This document shows positions 49,326-58,600 of a stretch of DNA of 64,000 bases, one piece after another. Below the pieces are notes generated by a model, which was not told the DNA's origin, ran no database searches, and worked only from the letters and a program-made list of their open reading frames with translations. Every line of letters starts with the position of its first letter. The stretch's first letter is position 1. Both the position numbers and the translations under genes were made by a program. Source of the stretch: JALZHR01 sp036388475 (GTDB lineage Bacteria > Acidobacteriota > Blastocatellia > Pyrinomonadales > Pyrinomonadaceae); the NCBI GenBank assembly GCA_036388475.1, contig DASVRT010000041.1, forward strand, positions 1 through 64,000, in the 5' to 3' direction.

Positions 49326-49399
49326 TCAAAAATATATTCGCCCGCGAAAATTTTCTTTGAAATCTTTCTTTTCTCGCCGCAAAAATTCCTTATAAACAT

Positions 49400-49429
49400 T
49401 TTACGAACCTTTTATCCACACTTTACGAA
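49400..49429 (+). promoter_or_regulatory. direct repeat TTTACGAA, possible regulator site
   Basis: TTTACGAA occurs at 49400-49407 and 49422-49429, 22 bp apart (two helical turns), with a perfect DnaA-box-like TTATCCACA (49412-49420) between. It lies just downstream of the regulator gene and about 80 bases upstream of the small membrane protein gene. Binding by the KdpE-like protein is a guess. Confidence 0.3.
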
Positions 49430-49507
49430 ATTTCTTTTATTCTCTGATTTTAAAAGCTCGACGAGCAAAAAAGCCTTTATTGAAAGATAAGAGAGAAAAA
49501 GGAAACT

Positions 49508-49822
49508 ATGCGCATTTTCACGGAAATTACTCCTGAAATAAATAAATTTTTGGTTTGCGATTATCAAAAAACTAATTGGAATTTCAATTACAAGCTTTCC
49601 GCCTTCGGATTTTGCAGCGGAATCTCAGTCGGAATTTTCGGCGTCGCATTAAGCTCGATTACTCCGTTTTTCGGCGCGTTGACGCGGCTTAATTATATCG
49701 GTTTTATTCTTTTATTTTCCGCGTTCGGGCTGCTCATCGGCGGCGCGCATTACTCGGACAAGATTGACGAAGATAAAAAAGCCGACCGCCGCCGGCGATA
49801 TGAGGATGCCTTCAAAATATAG
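49508..49822 (+). CDS. small two-helix membrane protein in the potassium locus
   Basis: This 104-residue protein has two transmembrane segments (FCSGISVGIFGVALSSITPF and LNYIGFILLFSAFGLLIGG), a cytosolic-looking basic C-terminus (KIDEDKKADRRRRYEDAFKI) and no recognised domain. AAGGAAAC precedes the ATG. It lies between the KdpDE-like pair and the riboswitch-controlled transporter, so it could be an accessory subunit. That is inference from position only. Confidence 0.7.
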   Translation: MRIFTEITPEINKFLVCDYQKTNWNFNYKLSAFGFCSGISVGIFGVALSSITPFFGALTRLNYIGFILLFSAFGLLIGGAHYSDKIDEDKKADRRRRYEDAFKI

Positions 49823-50018
49823 AATTTAAGCCGTTAATTTTGCGTTTTAAAATTTACGTTTAAAGCCTTTATTACGAATTAACACGACCCCGTCTCGACA
49901 GTAAATCTTACCTCTAAATCTCTACTTATGAAAGCTTTACACAATCTTTATAAAAAACTTATAACTTTTATGCAATTATTTTCAGGGCGGTTGTAGACTT
50001 CTTTACCGAAGAGTATGA

Positions 50019-50045
50019 TCGGCATTTTGATAATCAAAATTGCCG
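50019..50045 (+). promoter_or_regulatory. hairpin overlapping the 5' arm of the riboswitch
   Basis: CGGCATTTTGAT (50020-50031) and ATCAAAATTGCCG (50033-50045) form a stem with one bulge and almost no loop. Its right half is the same ATTGCC needed for the riboswitch P1 stem, so the two structures exclude each other. Confidence 0.5.
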
Positions 50046-50178
50046 AAGTTGCTTCACTTATAAATTTAAGAAGCGACGCGGGGGAACCATTTATCGGGGC
50101 GAAGCGCTCGCCGATTTTACGAGCGCAGAATAATTCCATATTCCAGCCCGTCAGCTAACCTCGCAGGCGTAATGGAAT
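50036..50178 (+). promoter_or_regulatory. c-di-AMP riboswitch (ydaO/yuaA class)
   Basis: The conserved core is unmistakable: CGGGGGAACCA (about 50080-50090), GGGGCGAA (about 50096-50103), and then GCCCGTCAGCTAACCTCG (about 50147-50164) followed by AGGCG. A P2-like hairpin GCTTC/GAAGC (50051-50074) and a variable GCGCTCG/CGAGCGC hairpin (50105-50127) are present. This class normally turns off potassium and osmolyte uptake or cell-wall genes when c-di-AMP is high. Here it precedes a KimA-like transporter and is followed by a terminator hairpin. Confidence 0.95.
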
Positions 50179-50213
50179 AGTATTTTAAGGTTTAATTTTA
50201 CATTTTAATTCAG

Positions 50214-50248
50214 CCACATTCGCATTCGGTGCGCGTGTGGTTTTTTAT
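50214..50248 (+). terminator. terminator / expression platform of the c-di-AMP riboswitch
   Basis: CCACATTCGC pairs with GCGCGTGTGG around ATTCGGT and is followed by a long T-run, ending 20 bases before the transporter start. Premature termination here is the expected OFF state. Confidence 0.88.
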
Positions 50249-50268
50249 TTTTTTCGGAGTTATTCAAT

Positions 50269-52206
50269 ATGAAAGCGGAAAAAGTTTTTCCCGACGGCAG
50301 GCTCAAACACTGGTTAATGCAGGGCGTGCAGGAGATGGAAGCGCCTTACGAGGGCGAAGGGCAGCACCAGCAGCATTCCTGGGTGAAAGTGATGTGTCTG
50401 ACGGGCGTCGATTATTTTTCGACGCTCGGTTATCAGCCCGGCATCGCTTTTCTGGCAGCGGGCGCGCTGTCTCCGATAGCAACGCTGATTCTGGTTTTGC
50501 TGACGCTTTTCGGCGCGCTGCCGATTTACAACCGCGTGGCGGCGGAAAGCCCGCACGGGCAAGGCTCGATTTCGATGCTCGAATCGCTGTTGTCGCGCTG
50601 GAAAAGCAAGCTTTTCGTGCTGGTGTTGCTCGGCTTTGTCGCCACCGATTTCGTTATCACGATTACGCTTTCGGCGGCTGATGCTTCCGAGCATATAATT
50701 CACAACCCTTTTGTCGAATCGCACCTGCATTTTCTCGACCACCCGATTCCGGTGACGCTCGTTTTAATCGTTATTCTCGCCGCAGTTTTTTTGAAAGGTT
50801 TTAAGGAAGCGATAGGCATCGCGGTTTTTCTGGTGTCGGCTTACCTGCTTCTGAATTTTATTGTCATCGCCGTTGGAATTTATGAAATAGCGACGCATCC
50901 GACCGTTTTATCGAATTGGAAAGAAGCTCTTTTTACTCAACGGACGCTAACCGGCGTGACGGAGCCGCGAAGCATTATGGCGATACTCCTTCTTTCATTA
51001 CTCGTTTTTCCGAAGCTGGCGCTCGGGCTTTCCGGTTTTGAAACCGGCGTCGCCGTGATGCCGCTAGTCAAAAATCCGAAACGCATCGAAAATACCCGAA
51101 GGTTGTTGCTGACGGCGGCGCTGATAATGAGCTTTTTTCTTATTTGCAGCAGTTTTATCACCAGCGTTTTGATTCCCGCCGCCGAATTTCAGGAAGGCGG
51201 AAAGGCGCAGGGACGCGCGCTCGCCTTTCTGGCGCATCAGTATTTAGGCGATGTTTTCGGAACCGCTTATGACGTCAGCACGATTTTGATTTTGTGGTTT
51301 GCCGGCGCTTCGGCGATGGCTGGACTGCTGAATATCGTGCCGCGCTATCTGCCGCGTTACGGTATGGCGCCGAACTGGGCGCGAGCCACGCGTCCGCTCG
51401 TGATGGTTTTCGCCGTCATCTGTTTTGCCGTTACGCTAATCTTTAAAGCAAATGTCGAGGCGCAGGGCGGCGCTTACGCGACCGGCGTTTTGTTTCTGAT
51501 GACTTCCGCCGCCATCGCCGTCACGATTTCCGCGTGGCGAAAAGCGCAGGCGACGAAATGGCTGTTTCTGATAATCGCCTTAGTCTTCGCTTACACGACG
51601 ATTACAAATATTATCGAGCGACCCGACGGCATCAAGATTGCTTCATTTTTTATCTTCGCGATTATTCTGGCTTCGTTCATTTCGCGCGCGCTGCGCTCGA
51701 CCGAACTGCGCGTGGAAAAAATCGTCTTTGACGATCCGGCACGCCAATTTATCGACGAAATGGCGCGCGGCGGCGAGATTCGTATCGTCACGAACCGGCG
51801 CGAAACCGGCGACGTCGAAGAATATCGCTTCAAGGAACACGAAAAACGCGTGGACAATCATATTCCGTCGAGCGACCCCGTTCTTTTTTATGAAATCAAT
51901 CTGGGCGATGCGTCCGAGTTTAAAGGCAAGCTGAAAATTCACGGCGTGGACATCGCCGGTTATAAAATTCTGCGCACCGAAGCGCCCGCCGTGCCGAACG
52001 CCATCGCCGCGCTGCTGCTGCATCTGCGCGACAAAACCGGAAAAATTCCGCACGTTTATTTCGGTTGGAGCGAAGGCAATCCGGCGAAATATTTATTCAG
52101 ATATATCCTGTTCGGCGAAGGCGACACCGCGCCCGTCACCCGGGAAATTTTGCGCAAAGCCGAACCCGACCCGGAACGCCGCCCGAGCGTGCACGTCGGC
52201 GGATAA
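50269..52206 (+). CDS. KimA-like potassium importer (APC/KUP superfamily)
   Basis: This transporter has 645 residues. About twelve transmembrane helices (residues 40-480) include the family block KVMCLTGVDYFSTLGYQPGI near residue 40, then GALPIYNRVAAESPHGQGSI and VATDFVITITLSAADASEHI. A cytosolic domain follows (about 485-645: FDDPARQFIDEMARGGEIRI, PNAIAALLLHLRDKTGKIPH, YFGWSEGNPAKYLFRYILFG). It is commonly annotated as an amino-acid permease, but the c-di-AMP riboswitch and the KdpDE-like genes next to it favour high-affinity potassium import, as for Bacillus KimA. TTCGGAG precedes ATG 50269. Confidence 0.88.
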   Translation: MKAEKVFPDGRLKHWLMQGVQEMEAPYEGEGQHQQHSWVKVMCLTGVDYFSTLGYQPGIAFLAAGALSPIATLILVLLTLFGALPIYNRVAAESPHGQGSISMLESLLSRWKSKLFVLVLLGFVATDFVITITLSAADASEHIIHNPFVESHLHFLDHPIPVTLVLIVILAAVFLKGFKEAIGIAVFLVSAYLLLNFIVIAVGIYEIATHPTVLSNWKEALFTQRTLTGVTEPRSIMAILLLSLLVFPKLALGLSGFETGVAVMPLVKNPKRIENTRRLLLTAALIMSFFLICSSFITSVLIPAAEFQEGGKAQGRALAFLAHQYLGDVFGTAYDVSTILILWFAGASAMAGLLNIVPRYLPRYGMAPNWARATRPLVMVFAVICFAVTLIFKANVEAQGGAYATGVLFLMTSAAIAVTISAWRKAQATKWLFLIIALVFAYTTITNIIERPDGIKIASFFIFAIILASFISRALRSTELRVEKIVFDDPARQFIDEMARGGEIRIVTNRRETGDVEEYRFKEHEKRVDNHIPSSDPVLFYEINLGDASEFKGKLKIHGVDIAGYKILRTEAPAVPNAIAALLLHLRDKTGKIPHVYFGWSEGNPAKYLFRYILFGEGDTAPVTREILRKAEPDPERRPSVHVGG

Positions 52207-52351
52207 ATCGTAAATTGTGAATCGTGAACAGACAAGCAGGCTGATTAAAAATAAAAACGATTTTAATTTCATATTTTCTTCTTCGATTGGAAACGGATTA
52301 AGCTTAAATCCGACTCGAACTTTAAGATACAGGCACGATTTTGGCAAGATA

Positions 52352-52380
52352 AAAAAGAGGCTCCTGATAAGCCTCTTTTT
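52352..52380. terminator. bidirectional intrinsic terminator
   Basis: AAAAAGAGGC and GCCTCTTTTT form a ten-pair stem with loop TCCTGATAA. It serves the transporter gene and the convergent secreted-protein gene. Confidence 0.93.
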
Positions 52381-52418
52381 CAATCATCCAAAGTTTTCCG
52401 GTTAGAGAATAGCTGTTT

Positions 52419-53273
52419 TTATTCCGGTCTCCGCGTCGTGACAACGGCGGGTCTCGGCGCGACGAAATTAAACGTCGGCTCGGTAACCAGCTTGTAGTCC
52501 GAAGGGACTGCGAAAAGCGAGCGGTCAGGTTCGCCGCGGTCGATATTGTCGAGCCGGTAAATTTGCTCGCCGAAACGCGGGTCGCTGTGTTTGGAGTAAA
52601 CGATTAACTGCAAATCTTTCGAATACCATTTCTCGTAAACAATCTCAATCGGGCGCTCGTTGCCAATCGTTCCGGCGGGAATGGTCGTCGTCGTGCGCGT
52701 GCCTTCGGCTTCCAAACCTTCGAAACTGCGCGTGCCGAGCGATTCGGATTTGCCCGTATTGCTTGACGAAACCACGCCCGGCAAAACGACGATGTTGGTT
52801 CGCTGGGCGGCATTCGTTTCAATCTGCGCGCGCGTGGCGACACTCATCGCCTGACCGTTGACGATGACTGCGCCTTCGGCGCTTCCGGGCAGAATGCTCA
52901 TTCGGCGGGCGGTTTTCTTTGTCGGGTCTAAGAAAAACCTCTGGTTAGCCACCGGGTCGAAAATCGAAATCATTTGCCGAACGCCGCCGAAGCCGCCGAC
53001 TGCCGCGCCCGCGCCGGGAACTTCTTCGCGGCGAAAACGACCTTCGCCGTCGCGATACATACGAACCGTAAAGGTGCGCGATATTTTATTGCCGTCGGCG
53101 AGAATCTGCGTGCTTTCACTGACCGCCTCAGCCGAAAACGGCGCGCCTTTAACGACTGCCGTCGAACTGCTGGCGATAATTTCCGTCACGGCTTTCGGCG
53201 CAACTCCCTGCTGCGCCGTCGCCGTCACGGTCAAAGCCGTGAGGCATAGTAAAATTAAAAATAAATATTTCAT
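52419..53273 (-). CDS. secreted protein of unknown function in an ECF-sigma operon
   Basis: This exported protein has 284 residues with a signal peptide (FLILLCLTALTVTATAQ). The mature part is beta-rich: FTVRMYRDGEGRFRREEVPG, ISIFDPVANQRFFLDPTKKT, GTRSFEGLEAEGTRTTTTIP, IEIVYEKWYSKDLQLIVYSK. That is the layout of outer-envelope MucB/RseB-like or LolA-like sheet proteins, but no motif settles it. It is the last gene of a sigma factor, putative anti-sigma, secreted protein series, which suggests an effector or a sensor of envelope state. Confidence 0.8.
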   Translation of the reverse strand: MKYLFLILLCLTALTVTATAQQGVAPKAVTEIIASSSTAVVKGAPFSAEAVSESTQILADGNKISRTFTVRMYRDGEGRFRREEVPGAGAAVGGFGGVRQMISIFDPVANQRFFLDPTKKTARRMSILPGSAEGAVIVNGQAMSVATRAQIETNAAQRTNIVVLPGVVSSSNTGKSESLGTRSFEGLEAEGTRTTTTIPAGTIGNERPIEIVYEKWYSKDLQLIVYSKHSDPRFGEQIYRLDNIDRGEPDRSLFAVPSDYKLVTEPTFNFVAPRPAVVTTRRPE

Positions 53274-53297
53274 TTTTTCTCCTTATAAACTATAAAA

Positions 53298-54026
53298 TTA
53301 CTTTACAAATCGAATCGCTTTGGCGACGCCGTCCGCGCCGACCAGCAAATCGGTTTTAATTTTTTCCGACTCGTTTTCAATCGGCAGATTCACGCCGAGC
53401 GCAAACAGGGACGAGCGCGAAAGCTCGGCGCGGATAATCCGCAAATCTTCTCCGGCTTCGCCCGGATTTCCGCCATAAGTGAGCGCGTAAAATTCGCCTT
53501 CAGGCTCGCTTATTGTTTGCCGTTTCACCGGATTCTTTCTGCGCGGCGTCGGTTTCGGCAACGCGGCGATTTCATTTTTGAAAACCGCTTTCTGGAAACT
53601 TACACGATTTTTGCGCGCCGAATTTTCCGTTTTTGTGATTTTCGGCGGCGCTTCAAAAGTTTCGACGGGTTGCGGAAAATTGACGGGCGCAAACGGCAAC
53701 TGAATTTGCGGCAGAGTGATTTTTTTAGCCAAAGTCGATGATGAATCCTGTTTCGTAAAAACAATCAAGCCGAGCGCGAAGAACATCAAAACAGCCGTCG
53801 CCGCGACGGTTTTTTGCCAATTCCAGGCGGGCAAGCTCTGCCGATTGCCGGAACGGCGCTTCGAACGGCGCTCGCTGCGTTCGGCTTGGATTCCGGCTTC
53901 GACCGCCGCGAAAAGCTGCGGCGAGCCGGCGATTTTGTCGAGTTCCTCACCCGAAATGCGCCTTGCCGCCAGCAGTCGGCGCCCGATTCGGTCGAGTTTT
54001 TCGTTTTGTAAATCCTGTTTCTTCAT
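53298..54026 (-). CDS. putative membrane anti-sigma factor
   Basis: This protein has 242 residues. An N-terminal cytosolic part (KLDRIGRRLLAARRISGEEL, FAAVEAGIQAERSERRSKRR) leads into one transmembrane helix (WQKTVAATAVLMFFALGLIV). A Pro-rich periplasmic region (PQIQLPFAPVNFPQPVETFE) follows, and then a C-terminal domain (FYALTYGGNPGEAGEDLRII, TDLLVGADGVAKAIRFVK). There is no zinc HxxxCxxC anti-sigma motif, so the role rests on location: it begins 36 bases after the ECF sigma gene and has the expected topology. I start at ATG 54026 (GGAG upstream); an ATG at 54050 is also possible. Confidence 0.7.
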   Translation of the reverse strand: MKKQDLQNEKLDRIGRRLLAARRISGEELDKIAGSPQLFAAVEAGIQAERSERRSKRRSGNRQSLPAWNWQKTVAATAVLMFFALGLIVFTKQDSSSTLAKKITLPQIQLPFAPVNFPQPVETFEAPPKITKTENSARKNRVSFQKAVFKNEIAALPKPTPRRKNPVKRQTISEPEGEFYALTYGGNPGEAGEDLRIIRAELSRSSLFALGVNLPIENESEKIKTDLLVGADGVAKAIRFVK

Positions 54027-54062
54027 TCTCCGCTCCAAAAGACGTTTCATTCTCCGCTTCAG

Positions 54063-54707
54063 TTACAAAAATTTTCGCAAGATTTTCCGCAGTGCGCGGC
54101 GCGCGCGAAAGGCGCGAATCTTGATTTTCGAGCACGACCAGCCGGTGATTTCGGCGACTTCGCTGACGCTCATTTCCTCGGCGTCGAGCATTTGCAGAAG
54201 CGCGCGGTCGTCCGCCGCTAAACGCGACAAAAGTTTTTCCGCCAAATCGCGCTCGACCAGAGATTTTTCCGTGTTTTCACCATTCGTCGGCGCGGCGGCG
54301 AATAAAATTTCGATTTCCGGCTCGCTCAATTCGCAAAGCAGATTTTCCGATTTCCGGTTTTGACTGCGCAGCGCGTCCAGGCAGGCGTTGGTCGTAATGC
54401 GCGCCAGCCAGCTCGCCATCGAAGCGTCGTGTCGCCCGCGAAAATTTTTCAGCTCGAAATAAACCTTTGTAAAGCTGATTTGAATAATTTCTTCGATTTG
54501 TTCGGGACGCCGGAAATAACGGCTGGCGATAGTCGCGACGAGACGTTTGTAGCGCTCGAAAATCTGTTCAAAAGCCGTTTCGTCGCCCGCCAGAACGAGC
54601 TCGACCAGTCGTCTGTCCGAATTTTCGGCGCGCGCGGGCGCTTCGGCGCTTTCGGCGTCCGCATCAGGCATAAAATTTTTGTCTTGCCAGGCTGTTGAAT
54701 AATCCAT
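54063..54707 (-). CDS. ECF-family RNA polymerase sigma factor
   Basis: This extracytoplasmic-function sigma factor has 214 residues. Region 2 runs from ETAFEQIFERYKRLVATIAS through EQIEEIIQISFTKVYFELKN to SWLARITTNACLDALRSQNR. A linker (LCELSEPEIEILFAAAPTNG) precedes region 4 (LLQMLDAEEMSVSEVAEITG, WSCSKIKIRAFRARRALRKI). The N-terminal 30 residues are an acidic, Ala-rich extension. It is the first gene of a three-gene minus-strand unit with a putative anti-sigma factor and a secreted protein, and probably controls its own promoter in the spacer upstream. Confidence 0.92.
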   Translation of the reverse strand: MDYSTAWQDKNFMPDADAESAEAPARAENSDRRLVELVLAGDETAFEQIFERYKRLVATIASRYFRRPEQIEEIIQISFTKVYFELKNFRGRHDASMASWLARITTNACLDALRSQNRKSENLLCELSEPEIEILFAAAPTNGENTEKSLVERDLAEKLLSRLAADDRALLQMLDAEEMSVSEVAEITGWSCSKIKIRAFRARRALRKILRKFL

Positions 54708-55020
54708 TTTGAGTTTTCGGATTGATATTTGAATAACAGTCGCACCAAAAGACGCCGCAGGTTTCGGTTCGGTTACAAGATTTTCTCTGATTTAACGAAG
54801 TAGCCGGTTATGAAGTTTCATTATAGAGTGACGGGCGATAAGCGATGGGTGATAAGGAAGAACTGTGAACTGAAACCGTTTTTCCTGTCACTTATCACTT
54901 ATCGCTCGCCGCTCATCACTTTTGTCTTTTTTATTTGCCGCGCGCGACTATATTATTTGAGAGGCTGTTTCACTCAAAACGGCTTTTTATAAATTCAAAG
55001 AAATCAAAGGAGAAATCATA
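54708..55020. other. 313-bp divergent spacer with a word-type inverted repeat
   Basis: It is the spacer between the sigma-factor operon and a small secreted protein. At about 54826-54925 the words GTGACGGGCGATAAGCGATG and GGGTGATAAGG are mirrored by CACTTATCACTTATCGCTCG and CGCTCATCAC, giving a long hairpin. The right end (after about 54960) has the AAAGGAGAAATCAT leader of the gene at 55021. No other gene is seen. Confidence 0.7.
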
Positions 55021-55260
55021 ATGCAGAAACAAAACTTAATCCGCAAATTTTTTATAATGGCGGCGCTGGTCGTCGGCTTGTTCGTTTCCGGCGCGGTAAA
55101 TAATGTCTATGCCGACGGCGACGGCGGCGGAACTATCGGTTCGGGAACCCGCTCCGGGTATTTGGGTTCGGGAAATCGTACGCCGGGCGCGGCTCCGGCG
55201 GAAGAACAGCCGAGCGAATTTCAGATTATTCTCGACGCTTTCTATAAATTTATTTTTTAA
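55021..55260 (+). CDS. small secreted Gly-rich protein
   Basis: This protein has 79 residues. A signal peptide (FFIMAALVVGLFVSGAVNNV, probably cut after YA) is followed by a mature peptide of about 45 residues: DGDGGGTIGSGTRSGYLGSG, then NRTPGAAPAEEQPSEF and the hydrophobic end QIILDAFYKFIF. It is not a known family. The Gly/Ser-rich stretch plus a terminal amphipathic helix is like small secreted or surface peptides. It has an AAAGGAG ribosome site and its own terminator. It precedes the hybrid kinase gene by 358 bases and is transcribed separately. Confidence 0.75.
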   Translation: MQKQNLIRKFFIMAALVVGLFVSGAVNNVYADGDGGGTIGSGTRSGYLGSGNRTPGAAPAEEQPSEFQIILDAFYKFIF

Positions 55261-55618
55261 CGGTTAATATAAATCCGTTTATCAAAAAGGGCGTGATTTA
55301 ATCGCGCCTTTTATTTTTATTTCAGATATTTCTCACAAAAAGCAAAATTGCCCGGCGTCTATATAAAACTTTCTTCTTGCAGATAAATCGCCGTTTGTAT
55401 AATATTATCTAGGTTGTTTTGCGGCGCGCCATCGCCGGAAACTTCCGTCTTCAACTCTCGCTTCCTAACCGCGCTTTAAATCAACATTCTATCAACGCTT
55501 AAAAAGCGACAATTTCAAATTCATTAAAATTACAAAATTTCGCCGAGCTGAAAACTCACAATTTTCCCGCGCGCAGCTTCAAAAACCCCGCAATGACTCA
55601 GATGACGGAGAATCGTTT
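55261..55618 (+). other. 358-bp spacer with terminator and possible promoter for the hybrid kinase
   Basis: It begins with the terminator at 55284-55316. Further on, TATAAT at 55398-55403 with TTCTTG or TTGCAG upstream (spacing 18 or 15) is a possible sigma-70 promoter, giving a leader of about 210 bases before the kinase ATG. Between 55450 and 55610 there is no open frame and no strong hairpin. Confidence 0.55.
55284..55316 (+). terminator. intrinsic terminator of the small secreted protein gene
   Basis: AAAAGGGCG pairs with CGCGCCTTTT around TGATTTAAT, followed by a T-rich run. Confidence 0.88.
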
Positions 55619-58600
55619 ATGACGAAAAAACAAGCCGAAAAATTGATTGGCTCAAGCCTGAAATGCGGGCTGATTTGTGCTCTGGTATATTTTTTCGCCG
55701 CGGCTTCCTACGGTCAATATCTACCTTTTCGCTTTGAAAAATTCGGCATCGACGACGGGCTCTCAAGTCAAATCGTCACCTGCACGCTGCGCGACGCCGC
55801 GGGCTATCTCTGGGTCGGAACCGAGAACGGATTAAATCGTTTTGACGGCTACGGCTTTAAACATTTTCTGCCCGACGCCAGCAGCAGGACGGGTTTGCAG
55901 GACGGCTCCATCACGACATTGTTTGAAGACCGCAAGGGAAATTTGTGGGTCGGAACGAAAACCGGCGGCTTGCATCTTTTTGACCGCCGCACCGAAACGT
56001 TTTACGTTTTTCGCCACGACCAGAAAAATCAAAACGGCTTGAGCGATAATCGCATTTATCGAATTTACGAAGACACGGACGGCAGCCTGTGGATTGGGAC
56101 GCCGGGCGGTCTGGATAAAGCCGTCCGGACGGGCGACGCGCCGGAGTCGATTCGTTTTACTTCCTTTAAAAACGACCCGAACAATCCCGAAAGCCTGAGC
56201 AATAACCGCGTCGGCGCAATCGTTCGCGACGCGGCGGGCAATTTATGGATTGGCACGAAGCAGGGACTGAACCGGATGATTTCCGAAAGTCCCGCGCGCT
56301 TTGAACGATTCGCGCACGATAAAAATAAACCCGGCAGCCTGCCCGACGACGAGGTTTACAGCCTGCTTTCGGATAAGGAAGGCAATCTCTGGATAGGCTT
56401 GTGGGGCGGCGGCGGTCTTTCCAAAATTAATGCTTCGGAATTATCGAAACCGCAGCCGGCTTTCTCGCGCTTTCCTTACGACAAGAAAACGCAAACCGGG
56501 CTCGAATTCGACATCGTGGTGAATTTAACCGAGGACAGCCGCGGAAATGTCTGGCTCGCGGGCGGCGACCACGAGCGTTTGACGTATCTCGCGCAAGCAG
56601 AGAAAAACAAACCGAATCCGCGTTTTGTGAGCTTTGCCGCCGACGAGGGAAATCCTTTCAGCTTAGGCAGCGGCTCGGTTTATTCCGTTTCCGAAGATAA
56701 ACAGGGATTGTTGTGGATTGCCGCCTCGACCGGCGGTTTGAACAAGCTGGATTTGAGCAAATCGGGATTTAAAATTTACCGTCACAATTCGAACAATACC
56801 AATCCGAGCCTTTTGGAAAACAGCGCCGGTCACGCCGTCGAAGATTTTGACGGCAGCGTCTGGATTGGCAGCGAAAAGGGAATTACGCAAATCGTTCCCG
56901 GTGCCGAAGCCTTTTCTCAGCCGACCTACACTTATTACAAAACCGGAGCGGACGCGAAAAACGGCTTGCGCTCGCAGGGCGTCGAAACGCTTCTGCTCGA
57001 TTCAAAGGGCAGACTCTGGGCGGGCACCATCAACGGCGGTTTGAAGCTGCGGCGAAAGCGCGGCGATAAATTCGATTTTATAAGCTTTGAAAAAGACGCG
57101 AATAACCCGCAGAGTTTGGGAAACAACACGGTTTTGACGCTTCTGGAAGATTCGCGCGGAAACGTCTGGGTTGGAACTTATCAGGGCTTATACAAGATGG
57201 TCGAGCCGGCGGCGGAAAATCCGCAGCCGACTTTCCTCGCGTATCGCTCGAAAAAAGGCGACCCCGATACTTTAAGCAACGACATCGTCGAATCGCTCGC
57301 CGAAGGCGCTGACGGCAGCATCTGGGTCGGCACGGTTTCCGGCTTAAATCGTCTCGAACCGGCGTCGGGTAAAATAACGCGTTACGCGCCCGAAGCGGAA
57401 AATCCGAACAGCCTGCCGAATGAATTTATCAACAATTTATTTCAATCCGCAAAAGGCGCGCTGTGGATCGGAACGCGGAAAGGTCTTTGCAAATTCGACG
57501 CGGCGACGCAAACCTTTACACGTTTAGCGCCGGAAACCGGACTCGCCGATTCGGGCATCAGCGCGATGGCGGAAGACGCCGAAGGCTTTCTCTGGGTCGC
57601 GACCATCAACGGCTTGTTTCGCTTCGACCCGGAAAAAAACGTGAGTCGTCATTTCGGCAAAAACGACGGCTTGCCGGGCGATATTTTCAATCGCAACGCC
57701 GCTTTCAGAGGGAAAAACGGAACGCTCTATTTTGCCGGAACGCAGGGCTTAATCGCCTTTAATCCGGCGGACATCAAAGACAACACTTTCACGCCGCCCG
57801 TCGTTTTGACGGAATTTTTTCTCGCGAACCAGGCGCAGGCGATTCGGGCGGAATCAATTCTGCCGGCGCACATTCAATCGCTGGAAAAAATCGTCTTGAA
57901 TTACACCGACAATATTTTCGGCATCGAGTTCAGCGCGCTCAACTATAAGCAGCCGGAAGACAATCGCTTTGCTTACAAGCTCGAAGGCTTGTCGGACGAT
58001 TGGATTGAAACGGACGGCAAAAACCGCCGCGCGATGTTTACCAATCTGAATCCGGGCGAATATGTTTTTCGCGTCAAAGCCGCGAATAACGACGGCGTTT
58101 GGAACGAAAACGGCGCTTCGCTGCGCGTCGTCGTTTTGCCGCCGTGGTGGAAAACGTGGTGGGCGCAAACTTTGTTTTATTCGGTTTTGATTATCGGTCT
58201 GCTGGCGGTGCCTTTCGTGCGGCTTTCGAGATTGAAAAAACAGCGCGCGGCTCTGGAAAAACAGGTCGCGGCGCGCACGTCGGAACTCAGCGAAACCAAC
58301 CAGAAACTGGAGGAAGCCAATCGCGCGAAAAGCGTTTTTCTCTCGAATATGAGTCACGAGCTGCGAACGCCGCTCAACGCCGTTATCGGTTTTTCGCAAT
58401 TGCTGGGGCGCGATTCGGGCTTGACGACGCAGCAAAGCGAAAGCCTCGGCGTCATTCATCGTTCGGGCGAGCACCTGCTCGGTTTAATCAACGACGTGCT
58501 TTCGATTTCCAAGATTGAAGCCGGAAAGCTCGTTCTGACCGAACAGGTTTTCGACCCGCGGAAAATGCTTCGCTCGGTCGAGGAAATGCTGCGAATGCGC

